Assembly: GCF_002409645.1 (NCBI RefSeq)
Contig: NZ_DHNR01000019.1
Coordinates: forward strand, 196,525 to 228,808
Direction of reading: 5' to 3'
Origin: Acetobacter sp. UBA5411
Lineage (GTDB): Bacteria; Pseudomonadota; Alphaproteobacteria; Acetobacterales; Acetobacteraceae
DNA: 32,284 nucleotides
A program made the position numbers and the translations under genes. The notes beneath the pieces were generated by a model. It did not search any database. It was not told where the DNA came from and saw nothing but the letters and a program-made list of their open reading frames with translations. Below are positions 22,839 to 30,558 of the stretch, one piece after another. Positions within the stretch are counted from its first letter, which is position 1; each line of letters opens with the position of its first letter.

Positions 22839-23705
22839 TTATTGACTCCCGCTTTTCAGCGATGCCGTCAGGTCATCCATGAACTGTGCCGCGACACGGC
22901 CGGAGCGATTGCCTCGCGTGACAGCCCATTCATTGGCGCGAGCACAGAGATCTTCGTCCGAAATCGCCAGCTTGCGTTCTTTTGCATAGGCTCTGACCAT
23001 ATCGAAATAAACGTCCTGCGCACAGACATGAAAGCCCAACCAGAGACCAAAACGGTCAGACAGCGAGACTTTTTCTTCTGTCGCCTCGGAAGGATTGATC
23101 GCTGTCGCCCGCTCATTCTCGATCATGTCACGCGGCATGAGGTGGCGGCGGTTTGATGTGGCGTAGAACAGCACATTTTCCGGTCGTCCGGCGATGCCGC
23201 CGTCGAGCACCGATTTGAGCGCCTTGTAGTCCGCATCCTCGCGCTCGAAGGACAGATCATCACAGAACACGATGAAGCGGCGGCTGGAAGTGCGCAGCAG
23301 ATCCATCAGGTCGGGGAGAGTGCCGAGATCCTCACGTTCGATCTCGATAAGGATCAGGTGCTGGTCGGGAGGAAGCGTTGCATTGATTTCGGCGTGACAC
23401 GCTTTCACAAGGGAGGACTTCCCTGTGCCGCGGGAGCCCCACAGCATCGCGTTGTTGGCTGGGAGGCCTGCTGCGAAATGCGCCGTGTTGTTCAGGAGCA
23501 GCTGTTTCTGGGAATCGACCCCCTGAAGCAGTTTCAGAGCGACGTGCGATACGGTGCGGACAGGAGAAAGTCTGCCGCGCTGGGGCTGCCAGATGAAGGC
23601 GTCCGCACTATCCAGACCGTCCAGTGATGCCGTTGCCGGTGCAAGACGTTCCAGCGCGGAGGCGATACGTTCCAGAACGGGCATGATATCTGTTGTCATC
23701 TTCAT
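22839..23705 (-). CDS. DUF815-family AAA+ ATPase
   Basis: The 288-residue product (286 if ATG 23699, better spaced from GGAA, is used) is a DUF815 P-loop ATPase. Walker A is GSRGTGKS at residues 90-97 and Walker B is FIVFCDDLSFE near 144-154. The sensor-like block FYATSNRRHLMPRDM and a C-terminal helical lid follow, typical of AAA+ proteins of the DnaA/DnaC-like branch. Family members are widespread and uncharacterised. The divergent arrangement with yajC is conserved in Alphaproteobacteria. It is not essential to the Sec pathway as far as known. The stop is followed by a 120-base gap to the Rieske start, also on the minus strand. Confidence 0.9.
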   Translation of the reverse strand: MKMTTDIMPVLERIASALERLAPATASLDGLDSADAFIWQPQRGRLSPVRTVSHVALKLLQGVDSQKQLLLNNTAHFAAGLPANNAMLWGSRGTGKSSLVKACHAEINATLPPDQHLILIEIEREDLGTLPDLMDLLRTSSRRFIVFCDDLSFEREDADYKALKSVLDGGIAGRPENVLFYATSNRRHLMPRDMIENERATAINPSEATEEKVSLSDRFGLWLGFHVCAQDVYFDMVRAYAKERKLAISDEDLCARANEWAVTRGNRSGRVAAQFMDDLTASLKSGSQ

Positions 23706-23837
23706 TTCCGAAAAACAGGCCTGAGACAGAAGGCTGTGACATAAAGCAATGGTTGACGCGTCGCGCCCAAAATCTATGGTCCCGGCGTATCAGTCGGCTA
23801 TGGCTGACCGCAACCCGTCGGACGAAAAGTTACTGCA

Positions 23838-24209
23838 ATGAGTGATTTCCTTATTTCCCCTGCTTACGCTCAGGCTGCCGGCGGTGCCGGAGGTGGCCTG
23901 AGCGGCATGTATCAGCTGCTTCCTTATGCTGTGGTTTTTGTCATTTTCTATTTCATGATGATCCGCCCGCAGCAGCTCAAACAGAAAAAGCTGAAAGAGA
24001 GTCTGAAGAACATGCGCCGTGGCGATCGGATCGTCACGTCGGGTGGCATCATCGGAGTAGTGCGCAAGGCTTCTCCGGAGATGGACGAAATTGACGTCGA
24101 GATCGCTCCGAACGTCTCTGTGAAGGTTCTGCGTTCCACAGTTTCAACCGTGCTTTCCAGCGTCGAAAAGCCTGCCAACGATACCGGGACAAGCGCCGGC
24201 AAGGCCTGA
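23838..24209 (+). CDS. yajC: Sec translocon accessory protein YajC
   Basis: The 123-residue protein has one membrane helix (about residues 26-43, LLPYAVVFVIFYFMMIRP) followed at once by the signature RPQQLKQKKLKESLKNMRRGD. A small beta-rich domain ends in VSVKVLRSTVSTVL. The N-terminal SDFLISPAYAQA is typical of alphaproteobacterial YajC. YajC joins SecD and SecF in the holo-translocon. In most Alphaproteobacteria secD and secF follow immediately on the same strand. Here the next genes point the other way after a hairpin, so secDF must lie elsewhere or be absent from this locus. The DUF815 gene is divergent with 132 bases between starts. Confidence 0.95.
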   Translation: MSDFLISPAYAQAAGGAGGGLSGMYQLLPYAVVFVIFYFMMIRPQQLKQKKLKESLKNMRRGDRIVTSGGIIGVVRKASPEMDEIDVEIAPNVSVKVLRSTVSTVLSSVEKPANDTGTSAGKA

Positions 24210-24215
24210 TCGGGA

Positions 24216-24242
24216 AGGGGAGCAAAGTAAAAAGGCTCCCCT
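24216..24242. terminator. Hairpin after yajC
   Basis: AGGGGAGC (24216-24223) and GCTCCCCT (24235-24242) pair over an 11-base A-rich loop, just after the yajC stop. A T-poor but pyrimidine-rich CTCAGCCTTT follows. It lies between converging genes and may serve both. Confidence 0.65.
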
Positions 24243-24268
24243 CTCAGCCTTTCGAAGATAATGAAAAC

Positions 24269-24604
24269 CTAAATCGCTCCTTCCTGAGCTGAAAGACGGC
24301 GGGATGGCTGTCTGGATTTTGCTTTGGGTGGCGCACGCCATGCGTCTGTCAGCGCCACCAGAACCCCTCCAACAGAGGCGGACGCCACCCAGCCGATGAC
24401 GCCTGCTGATCCCGCCAGCAGTGTGGACAGGATCAATCCCAGCACAGGCAGGATTGCCCTGCCTGCCTGCATGAGTTGCTGTACTAGCCTGGAAGGTGAC
24501 CAGTTCCGCCGTCTCTGCCAGCCGCTCTGAAGACGGGCATGGCAACCGAGCGCGAGGCTCCACAGCACAAGATTCAACAGCAGCGACGCTGTCAGCATGG
24601 TCAT
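24269..24604 (-). CDS. Small membrane protein, DUF3325-like, of PepSY iron operon
   Basis: The 111-residue frame starts at ATG 24604, overlapping the PepSY stop by four bases (ATGA), so it is translationally coupled. Three hydrophobic segments are visible, at about residues 4-22, 47-66 and 68-86. Its first helix ends in SLALGCHARLQ, reminiscent of the LALAMERH-type motif of DUF3325 proteins, which occur as the third member of DUF3649-PepSY-DUF3325 operons. The assignment rests on this weak motif plus gene order. The C-terminus is basic and soluble. The likely role is helping the PepSY membrane protein in iron-siderophore processing. Confidence 0.65.
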   Translation of the reverse strand: MTMLTASLLLNLVLWSLALGCHARLQSGWQRRRNWSPSRLVQQLMQAGRAILPVLGLILSTLLAGSAGVIGWVASASVGGVLVALTDAWRAPPKAKSRQPSRRLSAQEGAI

Positions 24605-26130
24605 GACACAATCTCTTTTGAGAAGGATGGTCCAGACAGACTGGCGGTTGCGCCGGTCTTGCGTTTCAGCACGACCGAAAGACGCAGGGCGATCAGACCC
24701 AGAACCACTGCTGTCAGATCAACGGCGGCATAAACGGTCTGGTCTTGGCCCGCGATCCATTTCCAGCGTGTGGCAAGATCAAGAACGGGAAGCAGGCAGA
24801 GGAGCAGCGACAGCAGACTGCTCTGCTCGATCCATCCCTTCATCACCTTGCGTCCGAATGCCCGACCAAGCGCATGGACAGTCAGAGCACCCCACAGGAC
24901 GAACAGTGTCGAGCCTTCAATCGTGACACGGGTGGGGAGACCAGCCGGAAGAAGCCGGTTCATCCAGAGCACGCCAGCACAGGCCAAAGGCATGCCCAGC
25001 ACGGTGCCAAGAGCCAGACCTTCCGCGATCTCCATAGGCAGAGAGTTCTTTTGGGTGGCTGTGCGACGACGCTTGATGAGGAACATCACAAGCCCTGTGG
25101 CGAACATGACATAGCCAGCGCAGCCCGAGATGAAATAAAACCAGCGCATCGGGACAGGAGCCCAGCGCGCCATATGCAGTCCACTGAGAAACTGAGACGT
25201 CCGGGCCGCCGGACTGTTCTTGCTGACCAGTTCGATGCGTTCGCCTGTTACGCGGTCATAATCAATATGATCCCGACTGATGCCGATTTTTGTGTTGTCA
25301 GCCCGCACAACGGTCACGGTCTTCGGAGAAAACTGGATAAAGCCCAGCCTGTCCGCACCAAATGTTTCTGCCGCATCGGTCAGCAGAGGCGCCAGCGGCG
25401 GTAAAGAGGGCATCTGGTGATGGCCATTGCGTCCCGGTCCGCCGCGGTTTGGACGCTCTATGGCGGTATTGGGGAAGAAACGATTCGCATGGATCAGGAC
25501 GCCTGTGTAGGCGATCATGAACATGAAGGGCAGGAACAGCACGGCGGCGATCACATGCGCGTCGATCCAGGGGCGGGGACTGCTGGACTGCGGACGGAAA
25601 GCCACGAGATTGGGCAGCAGGGCTTTGAGATGGATGATGACACCCGACCCAAGCGTGGCCAGCATTCCCACGGCGAGAACCTGCACAAAGATCACGCCAA
25701 ACATGCGGCCCATATAAAGAGTGTAGTGGAAGGAAAAGAAGAACAGTCCTCCCACTGTCTCTCGGAGGGGAACGTTCTGTCCGGTCTGCGGGTGAAACGT
25801 CTCGCTCTTGAAGACGTCATGATCCATGTAAGTCACATGCAGCAGAGGATCGCGATCTGAAGGCAGGCTGAGAAAGATGCGGTTTTTCTTGCCTTCCTGC
25901 GCTGTCACAGCGGCGGCGGCCTTATCAAGCGCTTCGGCGGAGGGAATGCCGGGCTGAGCATAGGGCGTTTCCGGCTGCATCCAGTGTGTGAGTTCCGTGT
26001 CGAAGACCGACATGGTTCCGGTCACGAAAATACAGACCAGAAGCAGACCTGCGATAAATCCGATCCATGCGTGCAGCCAGCCCATGCGCATGCGCAGGGA
26101 GGGCACGCTCTGTTTGTGAGGGGTTGTCAT
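24601..26130 (-). CDS. PepSY-associated TM protein (putative siderophore-iron reductase type)
   Basis: The 509-residue inner-membrane protein shows the PepSY_TM layout. A first helix is preceded by RMGWLHAWIGFIAGLLL and followed by VTGTMSVFDTELTHWMQPE. Next come a periplasmic PepSY-like domain, a central pair of helices (VIFVQVLAVGMLATLGSGVI and HVIAAVLFLPFMFMIAYTGV), another periplasmic part, then HMARWAPVPMRWFYFISGCAGYVMFATG. Four more helices lie in the C-terminal third. Relatives include FoxB and FiuB-type proteins implicated in reducing ferric siderophores in the periplasm. Conserved His residues in helices could carry haem. It lies four bases behind the DUF3649-like gene and overlaps the DUF3325-like gene. 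Iron specificity is an inference from this context. Confidence 0.88.
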   Translation of the reverse strand: MTTPHKQSVPSLRMRMGWLHAWIGFIAGLLLVCIFVTGTMSVFDTELTHWMQPETPYAQPGIPSAEALDKAAAAVTAQEGKKNRIFLSLPSDRDPLLHVTYMDHDVFKSETFHPQTGQNVPLRETVGGLFFFSFHYTLYMGRMFGVIFVQVLAVGMLATLGSGVIIHLKALLPNLVAFRPQSSSPRPWIDAHVIAAVLFLPFMFMIAYTGVLIHANRFFPNTAIERPNRGGPGRNGHHQMPSLPPLAPLLTDAAETFGADRLGFIQFSPKTVTVVRADNTKIGISRDHIDYDRVTGERIELVSKNSPAARTSQFLSGLHMARWAPVPMRWFYFISGCAGYVMFATGLVMFLIKRRRTATQKNSLPMEIAEGLALGTVLGMPLACAGVLWMNRLLPAGLPTRVTIEGSTLFVLWGALTVHALGRAFGRKVMKGWIEQSSLLSLLLCLLPVLDLATRWKWIAGQDQTVYAAVDLTAVVLGLIALRLSVVLKRKTGATASLSGPSFSKEIVS

Positions 26131-26134
26131 CGCG

Positions 26135-26413
26135 TTACTGAGGTCCGAAGGCGGCGAGTGGAAGCGCGATGAGCATGGTGGCGGCTATGACCGCAACCGC
26201 TGCCAGCAATCCCCCCCAGAGTGAGCGTGTTCCGAAGATCGTCAGCACCGTGGTGGGCACCACGATGACCGCTCCCACCTGAGCTACGAAAAAGGAATCC
26301 GGCCGTGGCATATGCAGCAGGTGAGGCAGAAAGGTTGCGACGACCAGCCCTGCCGGGTAGGCCAGAAGGGCTGCAATCAGCAGGCGGGGCAGGTAGTAGG
26401 ATGAGAAAGCCAT
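26135..26413 (-). CDS. Small membrane protein, DUF3649-like, first gene of PepSY operon
   Basis: A 92-residue protein with three hydrophobic segments (about residues 8-28, 42-62 and 66-88). The RPDSFFVAQVGAVIVVPTTVLTIFGTRSLW part resembles the DUF3649 pattern (SRADAVL, small helix, aromatic), a family found upstream of PepSY siderophore-reductase genes. The gap to the PepSY start is four bases. A Fur-box-like element lies 22-36 bases upstream of its ATG. Homology is by pattern and gene order only; the role is likely accessory to the PepSY protein. Confidence 0.68.
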   Translation of the reverse strand: MAFSSYYLPRLLIAALLAYPAGLVVATFLPHLLHMPRPDSFFVAQVGAVIVVPTTVLTIFGTRSLWGGLLAAVAVIAATMLIALPLAAFGPQ

Positions 26414-26434
26414 AGCAGAGCCGGTTTCTGTAAA

Positions 26435-26449
26435 TGAGAGTTATTCGCA
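26435..26449. promoter_or_regulatory. Fur-box-like operator upstream of PepSY operon
   Basis: TGAGAGTTATTCGCA matches 10 of 14 specified positions of the Fur core TGATAATNATTATCA. Read on the minus strand it is TGCGAATAACTCTCA, a form often seen before iron-uptake genes. It lies between the DUF3649-like gene (22 bases away) and the divergent yfdX-like gene (171 bases away). Repression of the PepSY operon under iron sufficiency is the natural reading. Confidence 0.6.
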
Positions 26450-26619
26450 ATTGATACGGGGTATGTTCATATCCTGTAAAGCGGATAATGCAGGAAAACA
26501 GCCCTTCGAATTGTTGAAAAATGTTCCATGCCAAAATCTGTAGGCGGCATTGCGTCTCTCCGCCTTTTCTCTGACACCAGATGAGTCAATGTGTGGTTAT
26601 CGTTTTCCTGGAGAAATTT

Positions 26620-27333
26620 ATGACTATTCGCGCCTTTCTGACTTCAGCCCTCGTGACCGCCGCAGTCTGCGCTCAGCCTGCCTTTGCTGCTCCTGTGACA
26701 GCGGGACAGGTTGATCAGGATTTCGGGCGTCTCTCGCAGGAAGGTCTCAGGGCTTTTGCCGATGTGGATGTGGCCCGGAGGGCGATCATCGGGAAAGATC
26801 AGAAGGTCGCAACCGATGCGCTGGCCGATGCAAACCAGACACTTACCCGGGCGACACAGGATAATCGCCAGTTTCTGAAGGCCGAGAACGAGTTGCACCC
26901 TGCGGCTGCCGTTCCCGCCGGTCACCCCGGCAAACTTCCCTCCGCAACGGCTGCAGCAGATCCTGTTCTCTGGCTGCCGGTGCTTGGACAATATGTCATC
27001 TCATCTGAACAGAAGCAGTCTCCCGGACAGCAGCAGGCGATTGCCGAAGCAAATGACCTGATGAAGAAAGGGAAACCGAAAGCGGCTGCCGAAGGGCTGG
27101 AAAAAGCAGGCGTGGACGTTCAGTTCGTGCTCGCGATCGCACCGCAGCAGACTTTCACGGCTGACGTTTATCGCGCCTCGGTTCTTCTGGAGGGTGGAAA
27201 AACTGATGAAGCCGTTGCCGCTCTGACGGAGGCGCAGGAGTCGCTCCGTTTTGTCAGTGAAGACAATGTTCTGGGAACAGCGACAAAGAAGTCGACTTCA
27301 TCACAGCCGGCCCAACAAACTCCGGCGCAGTAA
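26620..27333 (+). CDS. YfdX-family secreted protein
   Basis: ATG 26620 with GGAGAA six bases upstream gives 237 residues; the frame is open to 26581. The signal peptide ends near AFAAP (about residue 23). The mature protein has the YfdX layout. An N-terminal helical region runs FADVDVARRAIIGKDQKVAT and DALADANQTLTRAT. A middle LWLPVLGQYVIS block is followed by QQAIAEANDLMKKGKPKAAAEGLEKAGVDVQFV, and a last helical repeat is LLEGGKTDEAVAALTEAQESL. YfdX in E. coli is controlled by EvgA and linked to acid and multidrug tolerance; a chaperone-like role has been proposed. The gene is divergent from the PepSY operon. The C-terminal 20 residues are Ser/Gln/Pro-rich. Confidence 0.85.
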   Translation: MTIRAFLTSALVTAAVCAQPAFAAPVTAGQVDQDFGRLSQEGLRAFADVDVARRAIIGKDQKVATDALADANQTLTRATQDNRQFLKAENELHPAAAVPAGHPGKLPSATAAADPVLWLPVLGQYVISSEQKQSPGQQQAIAEANDLMKKGKPKAAAEGLEKAGVDVQFVLAIAPQQTFTADVYRASVLLEGGKTDEAVAALTEAQESLRFVSEDNVLGTATKKSTSSQPAQQTPAQ

Positions 27334-27354
27334 AAAACGGACTAATGTCACGCC

Positions 27355-27378
27355 CGGGAGGCAAGGCAGCGCCTCCCG
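27355..27378 (+). terminator. Hairpin after the yfdX-like gene
   Basis: CGGGAGGC (27355-27362) pairs with GCCTCCCG (27371-27378) over an 8-base loop, 21 bases after the stop. A T-run (TCTCTTTTA) comes only some 20 bases later, so efficiency is uncertain. murJ converges from the right. Confidence 0.65.
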
Positions 27379-27475
27379 AGAATCCATTCAGATAAATCTC
27401 TTTTACCGCCTGACCTGAGTTCTGTCGGCAGGCCGGGCTGGAGGCTCAGTTTTCTGCCGTCATAGGGGTGAGCAA

Positions 27476-29038
27476 TCACGCCTTTCCACGCTTTCTGTTC
27501 AGACGACGCTTCACGCCATCCAGAGCGCTCGCCAGATCCAGCACGCCGAACAGGTGCAGGGACAGCAGATAAAGCAGGCCGCCTATCGGCACTTCACAAG
27601 ACAGCAGTACAGCCAGCCAGAATGTCACATGGGACGCAGGCATCGTAAGCAGGCTGTTCAGCCCCAGCAGAGCCAGCGCCATGACGATCGAAGCCATCCC
27701 CATCAGGGCAATCCGTCGCAGCATGGAAGCGTCGGGGCGGAGGGCGTCGCGACGGATCAGGAGAGCCGCTAGCACGCTGACATTCACGATCGCTGCAAGA
27801 CTGCTGGCGAGGGGCGGCCCGATATGAGCGAGCGGCTTCATCAGCAGCAGGTTGAGGATCAGGTTGATCGTCAGGGTGAAGAAACCGATTTTGACCGGTG
27901 TGGACGTATCGCCGCGCGCAAAAAAAGCCGGAGCCAGAACCTTCGCCAGAACGAAAGCGGGTAAGCCAAGCGCATAGGCCCGGAGTGACTGGGCGGAAAG
28001 CGCTGCGTCGAGCAGACTGAAAGAACCGTGTGCGAACAGAACCTGCATGATGGGCGTGCCGAGAACGAGTAGGCCAGCCATGGCGGGCAGGGTGAGCATC
28101 AGCACATAGTCCATGGCGCGGTTCTGCGCTGCATGGGCAGCCTCGATGTCGTCTGACGCCAGATGCCGGGTCAAGACCGGCAGAAGCGTCGTTCCGGCAG
28201 CGGCTCCAAGCACGCCAAGCGGCAACTGGTTCAGGCGATCGGCAAAATACATCAGCGAGACGCTGCCCGCAGGGAGCAGGGTGGCGATGATCGTATCGAT
28301 GGTCAGATTGATCTGCGTGACGCCGCTGCCAATCAGACCCGGCAGCATCCGCCGTCCAAGCTGGCGGATCTTGGGCGTGATGTGCGGAGGTAGCGGTGTA
28401 AGGTCAAAACCGGCTTTCCGGGCCGCATACATCAGCAGACCAAGCTGGACAAAGCCGGACGCTGTTACACCCCAAGCAGCCGCGTGCGCGACATCAGGAA
28501 AGAACGGTGTCGCAAAAAGAACGGCGGCGATGCCCACGACATTGAAGGAAAGATAGGCCGCCGCAGCCATGCTGAAACGGTGCAGGCCATTTAGCACGCC
28601 GGATACGAGCGCCGCTGCACAGATCAGCACAAGATAAGGGAAGGTGATGCGGCTGAGCGAAACGGCCAGTTCATACTGCGCGCCGTTTTCTGCAAAACCC
28701 GGCGCGATCACCCGCAGAACGGCGGGCATGAAGATCTCACCCAGCACGCACAGGATCACCAGCCAGGTCAGAAGGACGCCGAACACCTGCCGCGCCATGG
28801 TGCGGGCCGTGTCATCTCCTTCCGTCGCCAGCTCCGATGAAAAGAGCGGCACGAAGGCGGCGTTGAACGCCCCTTCTCCAAAAAGCCGCCTGAACATGTT
28901 GGGGAGACGGAAGGCCACCTGATAGGCATCCTGCATCGGCCCGGCCCCCATGAAGGCGGCGAGAAGCTGATCGCGGACAAGGCCGAGAATGCGGCTGAGC
29001 ATGGTCCAGCCGCCGACAGTGAGGAACCCTTTGAGCAT
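27476..29038 (-). CDS. murJ: Lipid II flippase MurJ (MviN)
   Basis: The 520-residue multi-pass membrane protein moves lipid II across the inner membrane for peptidoglycan synthesis. The start MLKGFLTVGGWTMLSRILGL, the RDQLLAAFMGAGPMQDAYQVAFRLPNMFRRLFGEGAFNAAFVP block (the MurJ signature with the functionally important Arg residues) and about 14 hydrophobic segments identify it. The C-terminus ends in a basic patch (KRRLNRKRGKA) in the cytoplasm. Length matches the family. It appears monocistronic: yfdX converges from the left, and a plus-strand small gene begins 220 bases to the right. No strong ribosome site is visible before the ATG. Confidence 0.96.
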   Translation of the reverse strand: MLKGFLTVGGWTMLSRILGLVRDQLLAAFMGAGPMQDAYQVAFRLPNMFRRLFGEGAFNAAFVPLFSSELATEGDDTARTMARQVFGVLLTWLVILCVLGEIFMPAVLRVIAPGFAENGAQYELAVSLSRITFPYLVLICAAALVSGVLNGLHRFSMAAAAYLSFNVVGIAAVLFATPFFPDVAHAAAWGVTASGFVQLGLLMYAARKAGFDLTPLPPHITPKIRQLGRRMLPGLIGSGVTQINLTIDTIIATLLPAGSVSLMYFADRLNQLPLGVLGAAAGTTLLPVLTRHLASDDIEAAHAAQNRAMDYVLMLTLPAMAGLLVLGTPIMQVLFAHGSFSLLDAALSAQSLRAYALGLPAFVLAKVLAPAFFARGDTSTPVKIGFFTLTINLILNLLLMKPLAHIGPPLASSLAAIVNVSVLAALLIRRDALRPDASMLRRIALMGMASIVMALALLGLNSLLTMPASHVTFWLAVLLSCEVPIGGLLYLLSLHLFGVLDLASALDGVKRRLNRKRGKA

Positions 29039-29258
29039 GAGCGCTTATAGGAGCGTCCAGCGGTTATCGGGAAGATGGCTTGTGAAGCAGTGTGAAGAAA
29101 AATATGTACGGAGCGTGCGTAAAACCGGTCTGCGATTGGTCTGTGCTTTTCTGCATGAGAGAGGGCGCGAAGTCATGGGTTGCCCTGTCTCCGAGAGATG
29201 CTAGAGCTTGAGACTGCTTCCTCACCAGTTGCCGGACAGGAGCGGACCCGGAGTCATC

Positions 29259-29462
29259 ATGCGGCCGATCAGACGTTTTCCCATCAGTTCCACGTCAATC
29301 GTAAGGATCGTGGCGTTTGTCGCCGGCGTCTTGATGCTGGTGGCTGCGGCACGCTTTGTCGCTGAACTGCCTTCCGTCATGCCCGGCAATGCGGCCGGCA
29401 TACTGGTTCTTGTCACTCTGGGAACAATTTTTGTGCTGGCGGCCATCTGGCTGGGGGGCTGA
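29259..29462 (+). CDS. Small two-helix membrane protein, unknown
   Basis: ATG 29259 follows GGAG seven bases upstream and gives 67 residues. A basic N-terminus (MRPIRRFPISSTSIVR) precedes two hydrophobic helices at about residues 18-35 and 43-65, with a short loop (VAELPSVMPGN). The second helix ends in WLGG. I do not recognise the family. The ribosome site, charge pattern and helix pair support a real protein. It lies in the gap between the divergent murJ and a converging periplasmic gene, alone on its strand, so no functional context is available. Confidence 0.55.
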   Translation: MRPIRRFPISSTSIVRIVAFVAGVLMLVAAARFVAELPSVMPGNAAGILVLVTLGTIFVLAAIWLGG

Positions 29463-29514
29463 GGTTCTTGGCGTCTGCTGCTGGTGAGAAGCCGGAGCAG
29501 ACGAGAACCAGTTC

Positions 29515-30030
29515 TTAATGCCGTCCCTTGTCCCCGCTCTTTTTCGATCCGTCGAACTCATGCGTCTTCATGCAGGAAACAAAAGCATCGAGCGTCCGCG
29601 AACTGCCTTCCAGTGGGATCGGGTCGCCATCGGCAGAGCCAATCCGGATTGTCAGGCTTGGTGCTTTTTTGAAAGCCTCCAGAGTGTCCAGTAAGGCATC
29701 AGATTCAACACGCGCTGAGAGAGTGCCCGTTTCCGTTGATGTCATGGGGAATGTTCTGGTGAAACTTCCCGCAGTCAGCGTCACAGACAGCGACTGTCCG
29801 GCGGAGGCGCTCTCATCCGCTACCTGAATGGAAAGCTCTTTCCCTGTCGCCCGGAATTGGAGCATCGGCCCGCTGGCCTTCAGGATGCAGGCATCCACGT
29901 GCTCGCCACCATCGGACGAGTGGTGAAGGGCTACCCATGCTCCATCCATCCTCTCCGGCGTGGTGACGGCTTCCTGTGCATGGGCTGAAAAGCAGAACAG
30001 TAGTCCTGCAACAATACCTGCGCGCCGCAT
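29515..30030 (-). CDS. Unknown periplasmic protein
   Basis: ATG 30030, with GGAG seven bases upstream, gives 171 residues. The longer frame to 30066 has no support. A signal peptide (MRRAGIVAGLLFCFSAHA) is cleaved near residue 18. The mature part looks like an all-beta domain (WVALHHSSDGG, LQFRATGKELSIQV, QSLSVTLTAGSFTRTFPM). Two Cys (CILKA and VSCMKTHEF) could form a disulfide. The pattern of short strands and a late VSCMK helix recalls invasion-associated IalB-like periplasmic proteins, but the resemblance is too weak to name. It is divergent from sldB, with 144 bases between the starts. Confidence 0.75.
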   Translation of the reverse strand: MRRAGIVAGLLFCFSAHAQEAVTTPERMDGAWVALHHSSDGGEHVDACILKASGPMLQFRATGKELSIQVADESASAGQSLSVTLTAGSFTRTFPMTSTETGTLSARVESDALLDTLEAFKKAPSLTIRIGSADGDPIPLEGSSRTLDAFVSCMKTHEFDGSKKSGDKGRH

Positions 30031-30174
30031 TTCATTCTCCGAAAAAGTATTGGCAGGCTCTATCACCTGACCTTGTCACTCGGTAGTCACAATATATCGT
30101 TTTTACAAAACGGAACACTTCGCTCCGGCTGGCGTTATTCCGCTTCAGCGTGTCAACGCAGTCGGAGATCTTCT

Positions 30175-30558
30175 ATGGAAACTGTTCACCGTCCGAAAAG
30201 CGCGGCGGAGTGGGCCACATTTGCTGTGGCCGTTCTGATTGTCCTGCTTGGACTGCCTTTGCTCATCATGGGAGCGCAACTCGCGGTTCTGGGTGGGTCT
30301 CTATATTACGTGCTGTTCGGAGCGGCGATCATCGCAGGTGGCATCCTGATGGTGTTCGGGCGTGTTGCCGGAGCGTTCCTCTATCTTGCCGCATGGCTCT
30401 GCACCTGGCCCTGGGCTTTCTGGGAAGTCGGAATGGATGGCTGGGGACTTCTGCCCCGCCTGTTTGGACCAAGCCTCGTCGCTATTGCTGTTCTGCTCAC
30501 CATTCCGGTTCTGCGTCGCATCGAGCGCGAGACATCTCTCAGAGGACATGCGGTATGA
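30175..30558 (+). CDS. sldB: Membrane subunit of PQQ polyol (glycerol/sorbitol) dehydrogenase
   Basis: ATG 30175 with GGAG seven bases upstream gives 127 residues. The protein is almost entirely hydrophobic, with four or five helices, and matches SldB of Gluconobacter. Matching parts are AEWATFAVAVLIVLLGLPLL, GGSLYYVLFGAAIIAGGILM, GRVAGAFLYLAAWLCTWPWA, FWEVGMDGWGLLPRLFGP and the end IPVLRRIERETSLRG. The same helices form the N-terminal membrane domain of single-chain glucose and quinate dehydrogenases. The subunit anchors SldA and passes electrons to ubiquinone. Its stop overlaps the sldA start (ATGATG within GTATGATGCG), so the two are translationally coupled. Confidence 0.93.
   Translation: METVHRPKSAAEWATFAVAVLIVLLGLPLLIMGAQLAVLGGSLYYVLFGAAIIAGGILMVFGRVAGAFLYLAAWLCTWPWAFWEVGMDGWGLLPRLFGPSLVAIAVLLTIPVLRRIERETSLRGHAV

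Noticed and set aside
24745..25404. Plus-strand open frame opposite the PepSY gene
   Set aside because: It is antisense to a gene with clear membrane helices and family motifs; the product is hydrophilic without any recognisable pattern.
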